DNA of 64,000 nucleotides, taken from the NCBI GenBank assembly GCA_949295465.1, contig CASFKY010000017.1, positions 1-64,000 on the forward strand. The letters run 5' to 3'. A program made the position numbers and the translations under genes. The notes below the pieces were generated by a model. The model saw nothing but the letters and a program-made list of their open reading frames with translations. It was not told the DNA's origin and ran no database searches. The stretch is from an uncultured Oscillospiraceae bacterium (GTDB lineage: Bacteria > Bacillota > Clostridia > Oscillospirales > Ruminococcaceae). Below, one piece after another: positions 8,565 to 17,041 of this stretch; within the stretch, counting starts at the first letter, position 1; each line of letters starts with the position of its first letter.

Positions 8565-9284
8565 ATGACGGAACAGGAAAAACAACTACAGGAAAACCTG
8601 GCCAAGGTGCGGGCCAGGATGGAGGACGCCGCCCGCCGGGCCGGCCGCAGCCCGCAGGAGATCCTGCTCTGCGCCGCCAGCAAGACCCAGAGCGTGGAGA
8701 CGGTGCGGCTGGCCAGCCGGCTGAACATTGACCTCTTTGGGGAAAACCATGTGCAGGAGCTGGTGGAAAAATACGACGCCGGCGCCTATGGGGGCAAACC
8801 CGCCCACATGATCGGCCATTTGCAGACCAACAAGGTCAAGCAGGTGGTGGGGCGGGCATCCCTGATCCACTCGGTGGACTCGGCCCGCCTGATGGCCGCC
8901 CTGGAAAAGGAGGCCGCCAAAAAGGGCCTGTGCCAGGATATTCTCATTGAGGTGAACATCGGGGAGGAGGCCAGCAAGAGCGGCGTGGCCGAAGGGGACC
9001 TGTGGGCCCTGGCCGAGCAGACCCAGCAGACCCCTCATCTGCGGCTGCGGGGGCTGATGGCCATCCCGCCGGTGAACGACGATGATGAGGAGAACCGCCG
9101 CCAGCTGCGGGAGATGTACAATCTGTTCCGCCGCTTGGCCGAAAAGAAATACCCCGGCTCCCAGGTGGACACCCTGTCCATGGGGATGAGCGGCGACTAT
9201 GAGAACGCCATCCTGGAGGGGGCCACCATCGTGCGGGTGGGCACCGCCATTTTCGGGGCCCGGTCCTATCCGGCCGGCGCCTGA
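8565..9284 (+). CDS. yggS: YggS family pyridoxal-phosphate homeostasis protein
   Basis: A 239-residue single-domain alanine-racemase-fold protein that binds pyridoxal 5'-phosphate and controls its cellular level. Family motifs are seen in order: the lysine-bearing LLCAASKTQ near residue 35, ENHVQEL, HMIGHLQTNKVK, IHSVDS, VNIGEEASKSG and LSMGMSGDYENAI. The ATG at 8565 follows AAAAGGAGAAA. In many Firmicutes yggS is followed by sepF; here it is followed by redox enzymes. Confidence 0.93.
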   Translation: MTEQEKQLQENLAKVRARMEDAARRAGRSPQEILLCAASKTQSVETVRLASRLNIDLFGENHVQELVEKYDAGAYGGKPAHMIGHLQTNKVKQVVGRASLIHSVDSARLMAALEKEAAKKGLCQDILIEVNIGEEASKSGVAEGDLWALAEQTQQTPHLRLRGLMAIPPVNDDDEENRRQLREMYNLFRRLAEKKYPGSQVDTLSMGMSGDYENAILEGATIVRVGTAIFGARSYPAGA

Positions 9285-9308
9285 GCAAGACCAAAAGGAG
9301 AAACATCC

Positions 9309-10790
9309 ATGACGAAATACGACATCCTGGTGATCGGGGCGGGGCCCGCTGGGCTGGCCGCCGCCCTGCAGGCTGCCAAGGGCGGCGCACGGACCCTGCT
9401 GGTGGATAAGACCGACGGGCCCGGCGGCTGCTGGCGGCCCCTGAAAAAGGGCCGCTTTGTGTTTGAGGCCCGGCCCGCGCGGCTGGGCGGCAGGGGCCTG
9501 CCCCCCGAGCTGGCCGATCTGGGCGAAAAGCTGGTCTGGGCCCCGTTGGAGCCGGCCCGCCGGCTGGTCAGCCGGGACGGGCAGTTGGACGTGACCCTGC
9601 CCGGGGGTGTACAGCCCTTTGTGGAGGCCATGGCAGGCTTCTGCCAGGGCAGCCGGGCCAGTGTGGAGGACTTCTTTGAGCTGGCCGGCGAGGCCGAAAA
9701 GGCGCTGGAGTACCTGGCCCGCCGGGGCGGCAAGGGGGGGCTGGGGCTGCTGCGCCGGTTCCCGAATTTTGTGCGGTGCGCTCCCCACCGGGTGGACGAG
9801 GTGCTGGAGGCGCTGAACATGCCGGACCGGGCCGCGGCCTGCCTCAAGGCGGGCTTTTACCCCTATGGCTGCGACTGCGGCAGCATGAACTTTGTGGCCT
9901 TTGCGGTACCCCTGCTGCGCCGCCTGCGGGACGGCCTCACCGCCCCCAAAGAGGGGGGCGCGGCCCTTTTGCTGGAGCTGGAGCAGGCCTATCTGGAGGC
10001 CGGGGGCCAGCTGTGGTATCATGCCCCGGTGGGCCGCATCCTCACCCGGGAGGACCGGGCCGTGGGGGTGCAGCTGGCCGACGGCTATGAGGTGGAGGCC
10101 GACATCGTCCTGGCCGACGCCCATCCCCAGCAGGTGATGGGCCAGTGGCTGGGTTGGCAGGTGCCCCGGGAGGCCCTGCTGGCCGCCGACGCCGTCGGCG
10201 AGGGCGCGGTGGGCTTTTCGGTGTTCCTGGGGCTCTCCCGCTCGGGCCGGGCCCTGGGCATCCAGCAGGACAGCCTGGTGATCCAGGATCATGCCGACTC
10301 GGCCCTGGAATATGAGGCCCGGAAAAGCCTGGAGCACAGCGGCCCCTGTTTTGGCTGCTGCACCCCCCTGCCCGAAGGGGAGAAGGGCTGCCGGCTGAGC
10401 CTGTACAGCTTTTATCCCAGCAGCGAGGTCTGGGCCAGGCTGGAAGAACAGAAATATGAGGCGCTGAAAAATGCCGTGGCCGCCAAGATGGTGGCCGCCT
10501 ATGAGAAGGCGGCCCATGTACGGCTGGAAGGGGCCATAGAAGAGGCCTTTGTGGCCGGCCCGGTGGAGTACGCCCGGTGGGGCGCCGGCCAGGGCGGCCA
10601 GATCCTCTGGCAGGAGGCCCCCCTCTGTCCGCCGCCCTTTTTGAGGCAGACCGGCGAGGGGCTCTGGCCCATGGCGGGGCTGCGGCTCTGCGGCCAGGGC
10701 AGCGGCGCGTTCCGGCTGGAAAAGGCCCTGGAGGCAGGGCTCCAGGCCGGCAAAGAGGCGCTGGAGCGGAGAAAGGAGGCTGCCCGATGA
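9309..10790 (+). CDS. FAD-dependent oxidoreductase, amine-oxidase / phytoene-desaturase-like
   Basis: A 493-residue flavoprotein. The N-terminus holds the dinucleotide-binding motif VIGAGPAGLAAALQA with the acidic end of the second strand (LLVDK), and the usual second FAD contact is seen late (about residues 445-480, near LWPMAGLRLCGQGSGAFRLEKAL). The central substrate region resembles carotenoid isomerase/desaturase-like proteins, including YPYGCDCGSMNFV. The substrate is unknown. The start follows AAAAGGAGAAA. Its stop overlaps the next start (ATGA), so it is translationally coupled to an FNR-ferredoxin fusion that could supply or accept its electrons. Confidence 0.8.
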   Translation: MTKYDILVIGAGPAGLAAALQAAKGGARTLLVDKTDGPGGCWRPLKKGRFVFEARPARLGGRGLPPELADLGEKLVWAPLEPARRLVSRDGQLDVTLPGGVQPFVEAMAGFCQGSRASVEDFFELAGEAEKALEYLARRGGKGGLGLLRRFPNFVRCAPHRVDEVLEALNMPDRAAACLKAGFYPYGCDCGSMNFVAFAVPLLRRLRDGLTAPKEGGAALLLELEQAYLEAGGQLWYHAPVGRILTREDRAVGVQLADGYEVEADIVLADAHPQQVMGQWLGWQVPREALLAADAVGEGAVGFSVFLGLSRSGRALGIQQDSLVIQDHADSALEYEARKSLEHSGPCFGCCTPLPEGEKGCRLSLYSFYPSSEVWARLEEQKYEALKNAVAAKMVAAYEKAAHVRLEGAIEEAFVAGPVEYARWGAGQGGQILWQEAPLCPPPFLRQTGEGLWPMAGLRLCGQGSGAFRLEKALEAGLQAGKEALERRKEAAR

Positions 10791-11944
10791 ATCAGAAAAA
10801 GTTCCGGGTGGGCGGCAACCTGCTGCAGGAGTGGAGCCTTTACCGCCGGCAGGAGGCCCTTCGCCGCCAGGCCCTGGGGGAGGAACAGCCCCTGGCCTGG
10901 GTAAAGGATGCCGATCTGCTGGCCCGGGCCAAGTATCCGGCCCGCCAGCAGGTGGTGCTGAAAAAGATCGAGCCCCAGCGGGAGGACTGCAAGACCTTCT
11001 GGTTCGGCCCGGACGAGGAGGCGGGGCAGAGCGCCCTGGCCCCCTTCCGGCCCGGCCAGCACCTGACCCTCACCGCTCTGGTGGAGGGCAGCCCGGTGAG
11101 CCGGCCCTACAGCCTCATGTCCAGCCCGAGCCAGGCCCGGCAGGGGCTGTACGGTTTTACCATCAAGGCCCAGGGCCTGCTCAGCCGGTATCTGGTGGAG
11201 AAGGCCCAGGTGGGGGATCGGTTTACCCTCACCGGGCCGGAGGGCGAGTTCACCTGGCAGCCCCTGCGGGATGCCCCCCATCTGGTGGCCCTGGCTTCTG
11301 GCAGCGGGGTGGTGGCCTTCCTCAGCATGGCCCGGGCCGTGCGGGAGGGCGATCTGAACCTGCGGCTGACCCTTTTGTACACCTGCCCCTGGAAGGACGG
11401 CTTCCTCCACAAAAAGGAGCTGGACGAATTGCGCGGGGGCGGGGTGGAGGTGGAATACTTCTGCCCGGACTGTCCAGACGGCAGCCTGGTGCCCCTGAGC
11501 GTGGCCCGGATCGACCGGGCCGCCGGCCAGGAGCCCTACAGCCTGTTCTGGTGCGGCAGCCCCGAGGCCATGGCCTCCTTTGAGAAGATGCTGCCGGCCC
11601 TCAAACGCCGGCCTCAGAGCCTGCGGGCCGGGGAGGGCAGCGTCTGGTGCGCCCCCCAAAAGGGCCCGGGCCGCCGGCTGCGCATCCATGCCCGCACCGT
11701 CACCTACACCATCGAGGCCCTGCCCGGGGAGACCCTGCTCACCGCCATGGAGCGGGCGGGCATTCCCACCCAGGCTCCCTGTCGGGCCGGCCGGTGCGGC
11801 TTCTGCCGCAGCCGGCTCATCCGGGGCGAGTACCGGGTGGCCCCCGGCTTTGAGGGGCGGCTGAAAGGGGAGGAGGCCGGCTGGCTTCACCCCTGCTGCA
11901 CCTACCCGGAAGGGGATATGGAATTCGAGATCTATCCGCTGTAA
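10787..11944 (+). CDS. Ferredoxin-NADP reductase-type protein with C-terminal 2Fe-2S ferredoxin domain
   Basis: A 385-residue three-part electron-transfer protein. The FAD-binding barrel carries the RPYSLMSSP motif at 106-114; the NAD(P)-binding part has ASGSGVVAF near 170-178 and a terminal WCGSP; residues 300-385 form a plant-type 2Fe-2S ferredoxin with cysteines 332, 337 and 340 and a fourth among 370/371. This order is that of class I-type oxygenase reductases and anaerobic relatives. The ATG at 10787 overlaps the preceding stop. An N-terminal extension of about 50 residues precedes the FAD domain. The partner is inferred to be the flavoprotein encoded just upstream. Confidence 0.85.
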   Translation: MNQKKFRVGGNLLQEWSLYRRQEALRRQALGEEQPLAWVKDADLLARAKYPARQQVVLKKIEPQREDCKTFWFGPDEEAGQSALAPFRPGQHLTLTALVEGSPVSRPYSLMSSPSQARQGLYGFTIKAQGLLSRYLVEKAQVGDRFTLTGPEGEFTWQPLRDAPHLVALASGSGVVAFLSMARAVREGDLNLRLTLLYTCPWKDGFLHKKELDELRGGGVEVEYFCPDCPDGSLVPLSVARIDRAAGQEPYSLFWCGSPEAMASFEKMLPALKRRPQSLRAGEGSVWCAPQKGPGRRLRIHARTVTYTIEALPGETLLTAMERAGIPTQAPCRAGRCGFCRSRLIRGEYRVAPGFEGRLKGEEAGWLHPCCTYPEGDMEFEIYPL

Positions 11945-11947
11945 AGC

Positions 11948-11989
11948 AAAAAACAGCCCGGCCGCCGGAAGTCCCGGCGGCCGGGCTGT
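11948..11989. terminator. Bidirectional terminator between FNR-ferredoxin gene and recQ
   Basis: Perfect 16-base-pair stem (11953-11968 with 11974-11989). The run of A at 11948-11953 becomes the T tract for minus-strand transcripts (recQ). The plus-strand side has only TTCTGT, so it is stronger for recQ. Confidence 0.85.
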
Positions 11990-11997
11990 TCTGTGTC

Positions 11998-13572
11998 TCA
12001 GAGCTCTCCCTCCTGGCGCAGAAAACTGCGGATCTCGGAGAGAAATTCCTCCCCGTAGGCGGCGGCCTTGTGCTCGCCCACCCCGCTGATCTCCCCCAGC
12101 TGCCGGGGGGTGCGGGGGGCTTCCACCGCAAGCTCCAGCAGGGTCTTGTCGGTGAAGATCACAAAGGCGGGCACCCCCTGGCGGCGGGCCAGGCGGGAGC
12201 GCAGGGCCCGCAGCCGCTCAAAGAGGGACCGCTGGCTGTCGGTGAGCTGGGCCTGGGCCAGGGCCTTGCGGTTGGGCTTGGGCCGGGCCGGGCCCGACGG
12301 GGCGGCAAGGGTGCGGGAGGGGCTCTCCTGCTGGAACAGCCCCAGGCAGACCGAGCAGTTGCCGCAGTGCTCCGGCCCCTTTTCCCCGAAATACCGCAGC
12401 AGCTCCCCCCGCAGGCATCGCCGGGAATGGCAGTAGAAAGTCATCCGGCGGAGCCGCTCCTCCTCGGCGGCCCGCAGCTGGCGGGCGGTGTCCGGGTCCA
12501 GGGCTTCGCTCTCGCCGGATTTTTCGATGAGGAACTGCTGGGTGCGCACGTCCTGGCCGCTGTACAGCAGGATGCACCGGGCCGGCGCTCCGTCCCGCCC
12601 GGCCCGGCCGGCCTCCTGGTAATAGCTCTCCAGGTCCTTGGGCATGTTGTAGTGGATCACAAACCGCACGTTGGATTTGTCGATGCCCATCCCGAAGGCG
12701 TTGGTGGCCACCATGATCCGGCAGCGGTCAAAGAGAAAATCCTCCTGGCTTTGCTGCCGCTCCTCGTCCGGCAGGCCCGCGTGGTAGCGCACGGCGTCGA
12801 GCCCGTTGTCCCGCAGAAACCCGTGCACCTCCTCCACCGTCTTGCGGGTGGCGCAGTAGATGATGCCGCAGTCCTCCCCCTGCTGGCGCACCACCTCCAG
12901 CAACTCGGCTTTTTTGGAGGCCGGCCGCCGCACCTCCAGGTAGAGGTTCTCCCGGTCAAAGCCGGTGACCAGCCGGCGGGGCTGTTCCAGGGCAAGCAGA
13001 GTCTCGATGTCCTGCCGCACCTGGGGGGTGGCGGTGGCCGTAAAGGCCCCCACCACCGGCCGCCGGGGCAGGCCGGCCACAAAATGGGGAATCTCCAGAT
13101 AGGCGGGGCGGAAATCCTGCCCCCACTGGCTGATGCAGTGGGCTTCGTCCACCGCCACCATCCCGATATGGGCCGAGAGGGCGAAATTCAGAAAGGCCGG
13201 GCTGGTCAGCCGTTCCGGCGCCACATAGATCAGCTTGTATCGGCCCTGCCGGGCCCGCTCCAGGGCCAGGGCATACTGGCGGGGGGTGAGGCTGCTGTTC
13301 AAAAACGCCGCCGGCACCCCCATCTGCACCAGACCCAGCACCTGGTCCCGCATGAGGGAGACCAGGGGCGACACCACCAGGGAGATACCCGGCAAAAGAA
13401 GGGCCGGGATCTGAAAACAGACCGACTTGCCCGCCCCCGTGGGCATCACGGCCAGCACATCCTGCCCGCCGCACAGGGCCCCGATGATCTCCCTCTGGCC
13501 CGGGCGGAACCGATCGTAGCCGTAATATCGCTTTAAAAGTGCCTGTGCGTCCTCCATCTGGTTCTCTCCCAT
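11998..13572 (-). CDS. recQ: RecQ family ATP-dependent DNA helicase
   Basis: A 524-residue 3'-5' DNA helicase of recombination and repair. Motif 0/I region with Walker A (MPTGAGKS), DEAH box (VDEAHCISQWG), motif III (FTATAT) and motifs V/VI (MGIDKSNVRFVIH, QEAGRAGRDG) are all present. A zinc-binding cysteine set (CRR-CLRG...HCGNCSVC) follows, and the C-terminus is an HRDC domain (about residues 430-515). Between zinc site and HRDC there is only a short linker, so the winged-helix part of the RQC domain found in E. coli RecQ (609 residues) seems to be missing. It ends at a shared terminator. Confidence 0.92.
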   Translation of the reverse strand: MGENQMEDAQALLKRYYGYDRFRPGQREIIGALCGGQDVLAVMPTGAGKSVCFQIPALLLPGISLVVSPLVSLMRDQVLGLVQMGVPAAFLNSSLTPRQYALALERARQGRYKLIYVAPERLTSPAFLNFALSAHIGMVAVDEAHCISQWGQDFRPAYLEIPHFVAGLPRRPVVGAFTATATPQVRQDIETLLALEQPRRLVTGFDRENLYLEVRRPASKKAELLEVVRQQGEDCGIIYCATRKTVEEVHGFLRDNGLDAVRYHAGLPDEERQQSQEDFLFDRCRIMVATNAFGMGIDKSNVRFVIHYNMPKDLESYYQEAGRAGRDGAPARCILLYSGQDVRTQQFLIEKSGESEALDPDTARQLRAAEEERLRRMTFYCHSRRCLRGELLRYFGEKGPEHCGNCSVCLGLFQQESPSRTLAAPSGPARPKPNRKALAQAQLTDSQRSLFERLRALRSRLARRQGVPAFVIFTDKTLLELAVEAPRTPRQLGEISGVGEHKAAAYGEEFLSEIRSFLRQEGEL

Positions 13573-13587
13573 CCCTCAAAATGCCCT

Positions 13588-13596
13588 CTCAGTATA
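13588..13596 (-). promoter_or_regulatory. possible recQ promoter (extended -10)
   Basis: On the minus strand TGG-TATACT (TATACT is the complement of 13591-13596). No convincing -35. It lies about 20 bases before the recQ start. Confidence 0.4.
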
Positions 13597-13630
13597 CCAT
13601 ATTCCCCGCCGCCGCGCACCCCGGCGGGAT

Positions 13631-13660
13631 TTGACAAGGCAAGAGGGGATTTGCTATCAT
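13631..13660 (+). promoter_or_regulatory. promoter of the MalY/PatB-like gene
   Basis: Perfect TTGACA at 13631-13636 and TATCAT at 13655-13660 with an extended TGC and an 18-base spacer. The leader that follows holds three small hairpins (TGCGGGG..CCCCGCA at 13666-13684, CGGGG..CCCCG and CCGGC..GCCGG just before the ribosome-binding site); I recognise no known riboswitch in it. Confidence 0.75.
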
Positions 13661-13756
13661 CGTAGTGCGGGGGCTGTCCCCGCAGACCGACCTGAAAGCG
13701 GGGGAGACCCCGAGCCAATAGAAGAAACCGGCTCATGCCGGAACAAGGAGGACGCC

Positions 13757-14920
13757 ATGTATCAGTTTGATCAGATCATAGACCGCCGGGGCTACAGTTC
13801 CAAGTGGGATAAGCCCCTGTACCCCATCGCGCCGGACAAGCCCCTGATCCCCATGTGGATTGCGGACATGGATTTTGCCACCCCGCCCTGCGTCATTGAT
13901 GCCATCCGCCAGCGGCTGGACCACCCCACCTTCGGCTATTGCGACACCGACCCCCGCTTTGCCCAGGCAGTGGTGGACTGGGCCCGGGCCCGCCGGGGCG
14001 TCACCGACCTGAAGCCGGAGTACGTCCAGTGCCAAAACTCCACCGTGGGCGCCATCGTGGCCGCCATCAAGACCCTCACCCAGCCCGGTGAGGGGGTGCT
14101 GGTGCACCTGCCCAACTACACCGGCTTCACCTACGGCATTGCCGACGCGGGCCGCCGGCTGGTGGGCACCCCCCTGGTGCGGGATGAACAGGGCGTTTTT
14201 CGCATGGACCTGGCCGACATGGAGGAGAAGATCCGCACCGAGAAAATCCGCTGCATGATCCTCTGCTCTCCCCACAACCCCACCGGCCGCGTCTGGACCC
14301 GGCAGGAGCTGGAGCAGGTCTCGGCCCTGTGCGAGAAGTACGGGGTGTACATCATTTCGGACGAGGTCTGGGCTGATTTTGTCTACGCCCCCGACCATCA
14401 CCTGGCCACCGCCCTGGCCACCGACTACACCCGCAGCCACACCATCGCCGCCTACGGCGCCACCAAGACCTTCAACCTGGCCGGCCTGCGGGCAGCCTAC
14501 ACCATCGTGTACGACGACGAGCTGCGGGCGGCCTACCAGAAAAAATCTACCGAGAACCACTACAATGTGCCCAACACCCTCTCGGTGGCGGCAGTGATCG
14601 GCGCCTACACCGGCGGCGGCCAGTATGCCGACGAGCTGCTGGAGTATATCTACGGCAACATGAAGGCGGCCCACCAGTACATCTGCCGGGAGATCCCCCA
14701 GATCCGCAGCTACCTGCCCGAGGGCACCTACACTCTCTGGCTGGATTTCGGCGGCACCGGCCTCTCCGACGAGGAAGCCATGAAGCGGATGGGCGCCCAG
14801 GGCCTGGTGATGAGCCCGGCCAGCGAGTACAACGGCAGCGGCTGGTTCCGCATGAACATGGCCTGCCCCCGCAGCCAGGTGGAACAGGCTCTGGCGGCCC
14901 TGAAGGCGGCTCTGGCCTGA
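13757..14920 (+). CDS. MalY/PatB family PLP-dependent cystathionine beta-lyase / aminotransferase
   Basis: A 387-residue fold-type I PLP enzyme. The N-terminal MWIADMDFATPP string is diagnostic of the MalY/PatB family, whose members cleave C-S bonds of cystathionine or cysteine (releasing pyruvate, ammonia and a thiol). SPHNPTGRVW contacts the cofactor phosphate, ISDEVWADF provides the aspartate, and the Schiff-base lysine is in YGATKTFNLAGL. The ATG at 13757 follows AAGGAGG. It is monocistronic with its own promoter. The substrate is not certain from sequence; cystathionine or cysteine is inferred. Confidence 0.9.
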   Translation: MYQFDQIIDRRGYSSKWDKPLYPIAPDKPLIPMWIADMDFATPPCVIDAIRQRLDHPTFGYCDTDPRFAQAVVDWARARRGVTDLKPEYVQCQNSTVGAIVAAIKTLTQPGEGVLVHLPNYTGFTYGIADAGRRLVGTPLVRDEQGVFRMDLADMEEKIRTEKIRCMILCSPHNPTGRVWTRQELEQVSALCEKYGVYIISDEVWADFVYAPDHHLATALATDYTRSHTIAAYGATKTFNLAGLRAAYTIVYDDELRAAYQKKSTENHYNVPNTLSVAAVIGAYTGGGQYADELLEYIYGNMKAAHQYICREIPQIRSYLPEGTYTLWLDFGGTGLSDEEAMKRMGAQGLVMSPASEYNGSGWFRMNMACPRSQVEQALAALKAALA

Positions 14921-14963
14921 GCAGAGCAGCCCGGGGGATAGAGGGCAAGGCCCCGAAAAGATT

Positions 14964-14992
14964 TTGAAAAATCCCCTCATATCTGCTATACT
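14964..14992 (+). promoter_or_regulatory. promoter of the YczE/YitT-like pseudogene
   Basis: TTGAAA at 14964-14969, 17-base spacer, TATACT at 14987-14992 with an extended TGC. A 105-base leader follows, with a perfect CCGGCCC/GGGCCGG-type hairpin near 15013-15028 and a CTTCCC..GGGGAAG hairpin near 15030-15046. Confidence 0.7.
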
Positions 14993-15100
14993 GAATTTGT
15001 ACGAGTTTTCAGCCGGCCCCCGGGCCGGTCTTCCCGTAGGGGAAGGCCGCCCGGTGGGTGGGCTGCTTTGTTTTTGTCTGTGGGAAAGGATGATTGTAAT

Positions 15101-15744
15101 TTGAACAAAACAGCCGTTTGTACAGATGGGCCTTTTACCTGCTGGGGCTGCTGATCCTGGCGGTGGGCATCACCCTGAACACCAAGACCGGCCAGGGCGT
15201 GACCCCCATCGTCTCGGTGTCCTACTGCTTTTCTCAGATCACCGGGCTGAACTTCGGCAACACCACCCTGATCCTTTACTGCCTGTTTGTGGTGGGCCAG
15301 TTTGCCCTGAAGGGGAAAAAATCCCGCTGGACCGACCTGCTCCATGGTGTTCACCCGGTTCATGAACCTGTTTGACCGGGTGCTGGATTTTGAGCCCCAG
15401 GGGCCCGCCGCCACCCTGCTGATTCTGGCGCTGGCCATCGTCTGCACCGGGGTGGGGGCCGCCATGAGCGTGAACATGCACCTGGTGCCCAACCCCGGCG
15501 ACGGCATTGTGGCCGCCCTGGCCGAGCGCACCGGCAAGGAGATGGGGCTGGTGAAAAACTGCTTTGATCTGGGCAATGTCTGCCTCACCCTGGCCATGGG
15601 CTTCGGCTTTGGCCGGCCCTTCTGCGGCATCGGCCTGGGCACCGTGCTGGCCATGATCGGGGTGGGCCGGGTGGTGGCCCTCTTCAACCATCTCTGCCGC
15701 CGCCTATGGGCCGCCTGGCCGGGGTGGAGCCGGCCCTGGCCTGA
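15101..15744 (+). pseudogene. YczE/YitT-like membrane protein gene with multiple frameshifts
   Basis: A continuous membrane-protein sequence is spread over two alternating frames. A likely TTG start at 15101 (GAAAGGA ribosome-binding site at 15083-15089) encodes MNKTAV, then the frame changes near 15117. The segment from 15118 encodes YRWAFYLLGLLILAVGITL and onward until RWTDLL at about 15339. There the frame shifts by one base (CTCC where CTC would restore it), and translation continues as MVFTRFMNLFDRVLD from 15344 to about 15700. A last shift restores MGRLAGVEPALA and a stop at 15742-15744. About 210 residues with five or so hydrophobic segments would result. Either a decayed gene or base-call errors; promoter and terminator remain intact. 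Confidence 0.7.
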
Positions 15745-15774
15745 AAACGGTTTGCAGAACAATCCAGGATCTTC

Positions 15775-15798
15775 GCAGGGCTTTTGCCCTGCTTTTTT
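15775..15798 (+). terminator. Rho-independent terminator
   Basis: GCAGGGC / GCCCTGC stem with a TTTT loop, followed by six T residues, about 30 bases after the YczE/YitT-like gene. Confidence 0.88.
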
Positions 15799-15871
15799 GT
15801 CGCTTCCCCCCAAAAAACATCTTCTTTAGCCAACCAAAACCGGCAAAAGGGGAAAAAAGAACCTGTAAATC

Positions 15872-15900
15872 TTGCTGTCAAGACAGGTATATGGTATGAT
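15872..15900 (+). promoter_or_regulatory. promoter of the PTS IIC gene
   Basis: TTGCTG at 15872-15877, 17-base spacer, TATGAT at 15895-15900 with an extended TGG. Confidence 0.65.
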
Positions 15901-15929
15901 GGGACAAATCGGCAAAAGGAGCAAACAAG

Positions 15930-16988
15930 ATGGAAAGCTTTGCGGCATTTTTAAAGAGAAAAGACGTGGTGATCTCCCCCAAACGCTATGGGGTGGACGC
16001 CCTGAGCGCCATGGCCCAGGGGCTTTTTGCCTCTCTGCTCATCGGCACCATCATCAACACTCTGGGCCAGCAGCTGGGCCTGGAATATCTCACCCAGGTG
16101 GGCGGCTACGCCACCGCCATGGCGGGGCCGGCCATGGCCGTATCCATCGGGTACGCCCTCCACTGCCCGCCCCTGGTGCTGTTCAGCCTCATCACGGTGG
16201 GCTCGGCGGCCAACACCCTGGGCGGGGCCGGCGGCCCGCTGGCGGTGCTGGTGGTCACGGTGGTGGCGGCCGAGCTGGGCAAGATGGTGAGCAAGGAGAC
16301 CAAGGTGGACATCCTGGTCACCCCCTTTGTGACCATTTTTGTGGGGGTGGCCCTTTCCAGCCTGGTGGCTCCGGCCATCGGCAGCGCGGCCAGCGCCTTC
16401 GGGCAGCTGATCATGTGGGCCACCGAGCTCCAGCCCTTCTGGATGGGCATCCTGGTGAGCGTGGTGGTGGGGGTGGCCCTCACCCTGCCCATCAGCTCGG
16501 CGGCCATCTGCGCGGCACTGGGGCTCACCGGCCTGGCCGGCGGCGCCGCGGTGGCGGGCTGCTGCGCCCAGATGGTGGGCTTTGCGGTGATGAGCTGGCC
16601 CGAAAACAAGGTGGGCGGCCTGGTGAGCCAGGGCCTGGGCACCTCCATGCTCCAGATGGGCAACATCGTGCGCAACCCCCGCATCTGGATCGTGCCCACC
16701 CTGGCCAGCGCCATCACCGGCCCCCTGGCCACCTGCCTGTTCAGGCTGCAAATGAACGGGCCGGCGGTCTCCTCCGGCATGGGCACCTGCGGCCTGGTGG
16801 GACAGATCGGGGTGTATACCGGCTGGATGTCGGACATCGCCGCCGGCACCAAAACCGCCGTCACCGGCATGGACTGGCTGGCCCTGATCCTCATCAGCTT
16901 TGTGCTGCCGGCAGTGCTCTGCTGGGCCGGCGGAAAGCTGCTGCGCCGGATGGGCTGGATCCGCCCCGGCGATCTGAAGCTGGACTGA
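15930..16988 (+). CDS. PTS_EIIC_2-type membrane transporter (orphan IIC)
   Basis: A 352-residue membrane protein with about nine hydrophobic, glycine/alanine-rich segments. The pattern, including KRYGVDALSAMAQGLF at the start and LTLPISSAAICAALGL in the middle, fits the PF13303 PTS_EIIC_2 family. No IIA, IIB, HPr or sugar-metabolism gene lies nearby, so it either works with distant PTS parts or is a PTS-independent carrier. The ATG at 15930 has GGAGC upstream. The substrate is unknown. It is monocistronic between its own promoter and a strong terminator. Confidence 0.8.
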   Translation: MESFAAFLKRKDVVISPKRYGVDALSAMAQGLFASLLIGTIINTLGQQLGLEYLTQVGGYATAMAGPAMAVSIGYALHCPPLVLFSLITVGSAANTLGGAGGPLAVLVVTVVAAELGKMVSKETKVDILVTPFVTIFVGVALSSLVAPAIGSAASAFGQLIMWATELQPFWMGILVSVVVGVALTLPISSAAICAALGLTGLAGGAAVAGCCAQMVGFAVMSWPENKVGGLVSQGLGTSMLQMGNIVRNPRIWIVPTLASAITGPLATCLFRLQMNGPAVSSGMGTCGLVGQIGVYTGWMSDIAAGTKTAVTGMDWLALILISFVLPAVLCWAGGKLLRRMGWIRPGDLKLD

Positions 16989-17000
16989 AAAACTCCATAA

Positions 17001-17035
17001 AAAAGCCCGCGCCTTTTTCAAGGCGCGGGCTTTTT
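17001..17035. terminator. Bidirectional terminator
   Basis: Stem AAAAAGCCCGCGCC / GGCGCGGGCTTTTT between two converging genes (PTS IIC on plus, SPFH protein on minus), with T tracts on both strands. Confidence 0.93.
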
Positions 17036-17041
17036 GTGCGG

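Noticed and set aside
14993..15100. Known riboswitch in the YczE/YitT-like leader
   Set aside because: Several hairpins are present, but I could not match them to preQ1, guanidine, fluoride, THF or other classes with confidence.
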